64,000 bases of DNA. It comes from Dendrobium chrysotoxum (taxonomy: Eukaryota > Streptophyta > Magnoliopsida > Asparagales > Orchidaceae). This document shows positions 60,776 through 64,000 of the stretch, in pieces. The stretch is taken from contig CM034314.1 in NCBI GenBank assembly GCA_019925795.1, forward strand, positions 93,925,264-93,989,263. Direction: 5' to 3'. A program made the translations under genes and the position numbers. A model generated the notes under the pieces. That model was not told the origin of the DNA, searched no databases, and saw only the letters and a list, made by a program, of their open reading frames with translations. Position 1 is the first letter of the stretch. Each line of letters opens with the position of its first letter.

Positions 60776-62718
60776 TATTGGGTCTTGGAATATTCACGGT
60801 GGTAGAGAAATATATAGTTTAATGTCTTAGCGTTGTACGAAGATCCAGCACACAAGCAGATGAAAGAGATATCATATCGTTCATAAGGGACACCAAAGTT
60901 TTTACGTGGAAACCTCTGAAGAGGGGGAAAACCATGGGGCCTGGCCTAGTTTAAATGAATCCATTAGTATTTGCGGTCGATTACAAATGAGGCCTTTCGT
61001 TGGGAGAAGGCATTGGTTAGATGTCACAAATATACATCATATAGAGCGCATTATATGATGGGAATTATAATAATCATCATATGCATGTTTGTTGGGTCGG
61101 TAGGACCATAGTCGATAGACGACAGAGGTCAAAAATATCGTAGTTGATTGGCATTGGAGGTCAGAAAGATCGTAGTTTGATGACGGAGGTCAGGAGGACC
61201 TTAGTTGGTCGGGCAACGAAGGTTGGAAGGACCGTAATTGACTGGCGTTGGAGGTTAGAAAGATCGTAGTCTGATGACAGAGATCGGGAGGACCTTAGTT
61301 GGTCAGGCGACGGAGGTCGAAAGGACCGTAGTCGATTGGCGTTGGAGGTCAGAAAGATCATAGTCTGATGACAGAGGTCGGGAGGACCTTAGTTGGTCAG
61401 GCGACGGAGGTCAGAAGGACCGTAGTCGACTGGCATTAGAGGTCAAAAAGATTAGAATCTGATGACGGAGGTCAGAAGGACCTTAGTAGGCTACGGAGGT
61501 CGGAAGGACCGTAGACGTAAGGCGGTGGTTTGGCAGTACTTTGAGCCTCAAGTGGTGGTCCGATAGATGTCCGGGCCTCAGGTGGTGGTCTGGTATATGT
61601 CCGGGCTTGAGGTGGTGGTCCGGCAGATGTCCGGGCATGAGGTGGGGGTCCGGTAATGTCCGAGTCTTAGGCGCCGGGCCTCAGGTGGTGGTCCGGTAGA
61701 TGTCCGGGCCTCAAGTGGTGGTCCGATAGATGTCCGGGCCTTAGGTGGTGGTCCAGTGGAGCTCAGGGAGTCAAGCGGTGGTCCGACTGAGCTGAGAACG
61801 TCAGGTGGTGGTCCGGCGGAGCTCATGGCGTCAAGCAGTGGTCCGGCAGAGCTGAGGACGTCAAGTAGTGGTCCGGCGGAGCTCAGGGCATCACGCGGTA
61901 TTCCGACGAAGCTGAGGACATCAGGTGGTGGTCCGGCGGTGCTCAGGGTGTCAAGCGGTGGTCCGGCGGAGTTGAGGGCATCAGGTGGTGGTCCGGCGGA
62001 GCTCGCAGCGTCACGTGGTGGTCCGGCGGAGCTGAGGACGTCTGGTGGTGGTCCAGTGAAGCTCAGGGCGTTAAGCGATGGTCTAGTGAAGCTTAGAACG
62101 TCAAGTGGTGGTCCGATGGAACTCCGGTGTTAGGCGGTGGTCCGCCGGAACTCCGGCGGTGGTCAAGGGGGAGCAAGGAGGCAAGAGCCATCTCCGATCT
62201 CTCTCTTTTCTCCTTAGGATTCAGGGTCCTTTTCAAAGAGGAGAGGGGGCTCTATTTATAGATCTCTAGGAGTGGCATGACCCGTAAATAGGAGGAAGAT
62301 CAAGTGTAATTAGAGAGTGGTTTGAATGGACGGCCGATGTTGAATCCCTTGATCGTGGACCATTTGCTAGACATTTCAATGTCTTAGTGATATCAGAATT
62401 TAACGATCTTGGGCTTGTTGGATTCATCTTGTCGAGCCGCTCGATTCGACTATAAACACATCATGTTTGGAAACCGTTTGGTAATCCAAATTGTGGTTTG
62501 AACCTTCCAACAGCGCTTCGGGTCCTTGATTTGGACCCACTTGGGCTCGGATTGAGTCGAATTTAGTGTCGTTGGGTTCGTATTTCCGAGACGTTCAGTT
62601 TTACTATAAGCTTGTTGAAATCGGAGTTCCGATGGTTCCAATTTTAATTTCAGAAGTTTTCGACTTGATTTTTCCTTGAGATTTGTGCCTGATCAAGATA
62701 ATTTTTGATGACATATCA
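60776..62718 (-). repeat. 5' LTR of the complete element
   Basis: Sense start TGATATGTCATC at 62718. The sense end at 60776 is mutated from CA to TA ('gacccaata'). The TATA box is at 62253-62260 on the minus strand. Type I minisatellite lies at about 61520-62150 and type II at about 61105-61510. Array lengths and unit order differ from the 3' LTR, although both came from one template at insertion. Confidence 0.93.
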
Positions 62719-62779
62719 ATTCTGTATATATATTCTTTCTCAACTCTGTTTCCTGCACATCAAAAAAATTTGTGTTCGT

Positions 62780-62815
62780 GAATAGTGCGACGCCAATATT
62801 GGGGTCGCACTGTTC
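62780..62815. repeat. 36-bp near-perfect palindrome
   Basis: The core 'gtgcgacgccaatattgg' pairs with the following 'ggtcgcac' half. The stem has one mismatch in its inner 26 bases and one in the outer flanks. It could fold into a strong hairpin. No element boundary was recognised. Confidence 0.75.
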
Positions 62816-62992
62816 AAAACGAGAAAATGACGTTCGCTATGCCGTTTGATTGGACCCTCCGACAACTGCATATGGGAGAATGCTGTTCGGTTGTAGATGA
62901 CCTAATTTGGTTGATAATAACTAATGAAATGAGAGACTTGCTCTTTTTCTCATGATTTGCTTCACAGTTCATTACTTCGCAATAAAGATTAA

Positions 62993-63347
62993 AGCTTCAT
63001 TTGGGATAGCTCTCTTACCACTTTGTTTTTTAGATCACATCCAAATTTTTGTTTGGCCATTGCTTTTTTGATACTTTCAAGTTTTTTTTTGTATTTCTTA
63101 CCACTTTATTTTTCAGATCGCAACCAAAATTTCTATTTGACACTTTGACCACTGTTTTTTCGTTACTTTAAAAAAAAAATTTTATTACCACTTTGCTTTT
63201 CAGTTCACAACCAAAATTTTTATTTGACCATTGCTTTTTCATTTTAAAAAAATTATACTAGGAAGTTGCTTGTTACAACATCTTTAAAAGGTTATTTTTT
63301 GTACATCAGTTTTTCAAAGCAGTAAGAAAGCTTTCCCAAATGAAACC
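62993..63347. mobile_element. Tourist-like MITE, enlarged by internal repeats
   Basis: The ends 'agcttcatttgggatagc' and 'gctttcccaaatgaaacc' are flanked by TAA (62990-62992 and 63348-63350). At 355 bp it is about three times longer than the sister elements. The reason is that a segment of about 75 bp ('ccactttgtttttcagatcaca' to 'ttggccattgc') is present about three times. Confidence 0.85.
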
Positions 63348-63350
63348 TAA

Positions 63351-63764
63351 ATTTAACTTCTAACTCAAAAGTTTAATTCTATTAGGAGAGGTAGGGAGCA
63401 AATCACGCCTTATCTTTTCATCAATATATTTTTCAATGTTAGACAAACTAAGCCCAACTGCCCAAGTCTTTCATGTTGAAATTTTTTTTTCATGTGAATG
63501 CTTTTCGAATCGAGCATCACATCATCTTAAATAGAAGCTTTTCAACATTATTAAGTATCATTCATTAAGAGTCTGTTCAATCGCTTGAAGGCATTATGAG
63601 AGTGATATGTTACTGATTTTTGCTCAAATCATAGTTGAAACTTGAAAGTGCTAAAATCCATGGGAGCTACAAAGCTCATAAACAATTTGATCCCAATTGA
63701 ATCATCATATATGATACTACTCGTGAGTGACCGAAGGGGGATCAAACTAGGGTTAGACAACTAA
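63351..63764. other. Spacer between MITEs
   Basis: Nothing recognised. Confidence 0.5.
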
Positions 63765-63885
63765 GGCTTCGTTTGAAACGGCTTTTTAAATGCTTCTTAA
63801 AGCCACTTTTTAGTATAAAAATTTTAATTTTTGTACTAAAAAAGCTGCTTCAAAAAGTAGTAAGAAAGCTGTCCCAAACAAAGCC
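63765..63885. mobile_element. Tourist-like MITE
   Basis: A 121-bp element with inverted ends 'ggcttcgtttgaaacggc' and 'gctgtcccaaacaaagcc', flanked by TAA (63762-63764 and 63886-63888). The interior carries 'tttttagtataaaaa...ttttgtactaaaaa' inverted repeats. Confidence 0.88.
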
Positions 63886-63904
63886 TAACTGTTCAAACAT
63901 TTTT

Positions 63905-64000
63905 TTAGCTTAAAAACTTTAGCTTTTAGTCATTATTTTTTCGCTGCTTTCATTGAATTTTTGTGCTAGAAAACTACTTTTGAAAGTAGTAAAAAAGCCA
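63905..64000. mobile_element. Tourist-like MITE, partial at the window edge
   Basis: The stretch 'ttttgtgctagaaaactac' to 'agtagtaaaaaagcca' matches the right half of the neighbouring MITEs. Its right terminus lies beyond the window. Confidence 0.6.

Larger units (their letters stand above)
55249..62718 (-). mobile_element. Complete non-autonomous LTR retrotransposon (mini-LTR family)
   Basis: A 7470-bp element is flanked by a perfect 5-bp duplication ATTCT (55244-55248 and 62719-62723). Read on the minus strand, the 5' LTR is 62718-60776. A primer-binding site lies at 60772-60755 and an internal region of about 3.5 kb follows. A purine-rich tract with GGGGG lies at 57254-57241, and the 3' LTR is 57237-55249. 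The two LTRs (1943 and 1989 bp) are collinear but carry many differences. The internal region has no gag, protease, RT or integrase frame; it holds several tandem arrays instead. The element must therefore have been mobilised by another element's proteins, like LARD-type elements. The primer-site sequence resembles those of Ty3/gypsy elements of the Tat type (from memory, not searched). Confidence 0.93.

Overview
The window is nuclear DNA from a flowering plant. It is gene-poor, AT-rich in the spacers and dominated by transposable elements. The genes have GT-AG introns and belong to plant families (FAR1-related sequence, CONSTANS/CCT, arabinogalactan peptide, TMEM14/FAX). The GC-rich coding of two small genes and the repeat style would fit a monocot, but I cannot fix the species.

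Genes, left to right. A minus-strand B-box/CCT (CONSTANS-like) gene lies at 4417-5142. Two terminal exons of a TMEM14/FAX-type membrane protein lie at 25417-25757, with the upstream exons not found. An intact single-exon FAR1-related sequence (FRS) gene lies at 40172-42313. A three-exon gene for an unrecognised acidic, single-membrane-segment protein lies at 47606-48665. A minus-strand arabinogalactan peptide gene with a clear TATA box lies at 50344-50535. These look like unlinked single genes, not a pathway cluster.

Repeats explain most of the rest. The most striking is one LTR family (called the mini-LTR family here). A complete element with no gag or pol lies at 55249-62718, read on the minus strand, with both LTRs, a primer-binding site, a polypurine tract and a 5-bp target duplication. 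Solo LTRs with target duplications lie at 6861-7866 and 28393-29451. A hugely swollen solo LTR lies at 43120-46777, and a truncated LTR piece at about 54170-54524. Every complete LTR carries 30-bp-type minisatellites downstream of its TATA box, and the repeat types differ from copy to copy.

Other repeats: RTE-type LINE copies, all 5'-truncated (1326, 20687, 33460, 37288, 51563); a hAT-like element with an 8-bp target duplication inserted into one of those LINEs (37520-38497); a PIF/Harbinger transposase remnant (35745-36170); a crowd of Tourist-like MITEs with 3-bp duplications (48.9 kb, 54 kb, 63-64 kb); and a 3.1-3.4 kb non-coding unit present as two direct copies plus a third fragment (13.4-20.1 kb and 25.0-25.4 kb). 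The remaining spacers show no coding signal I could recognise.
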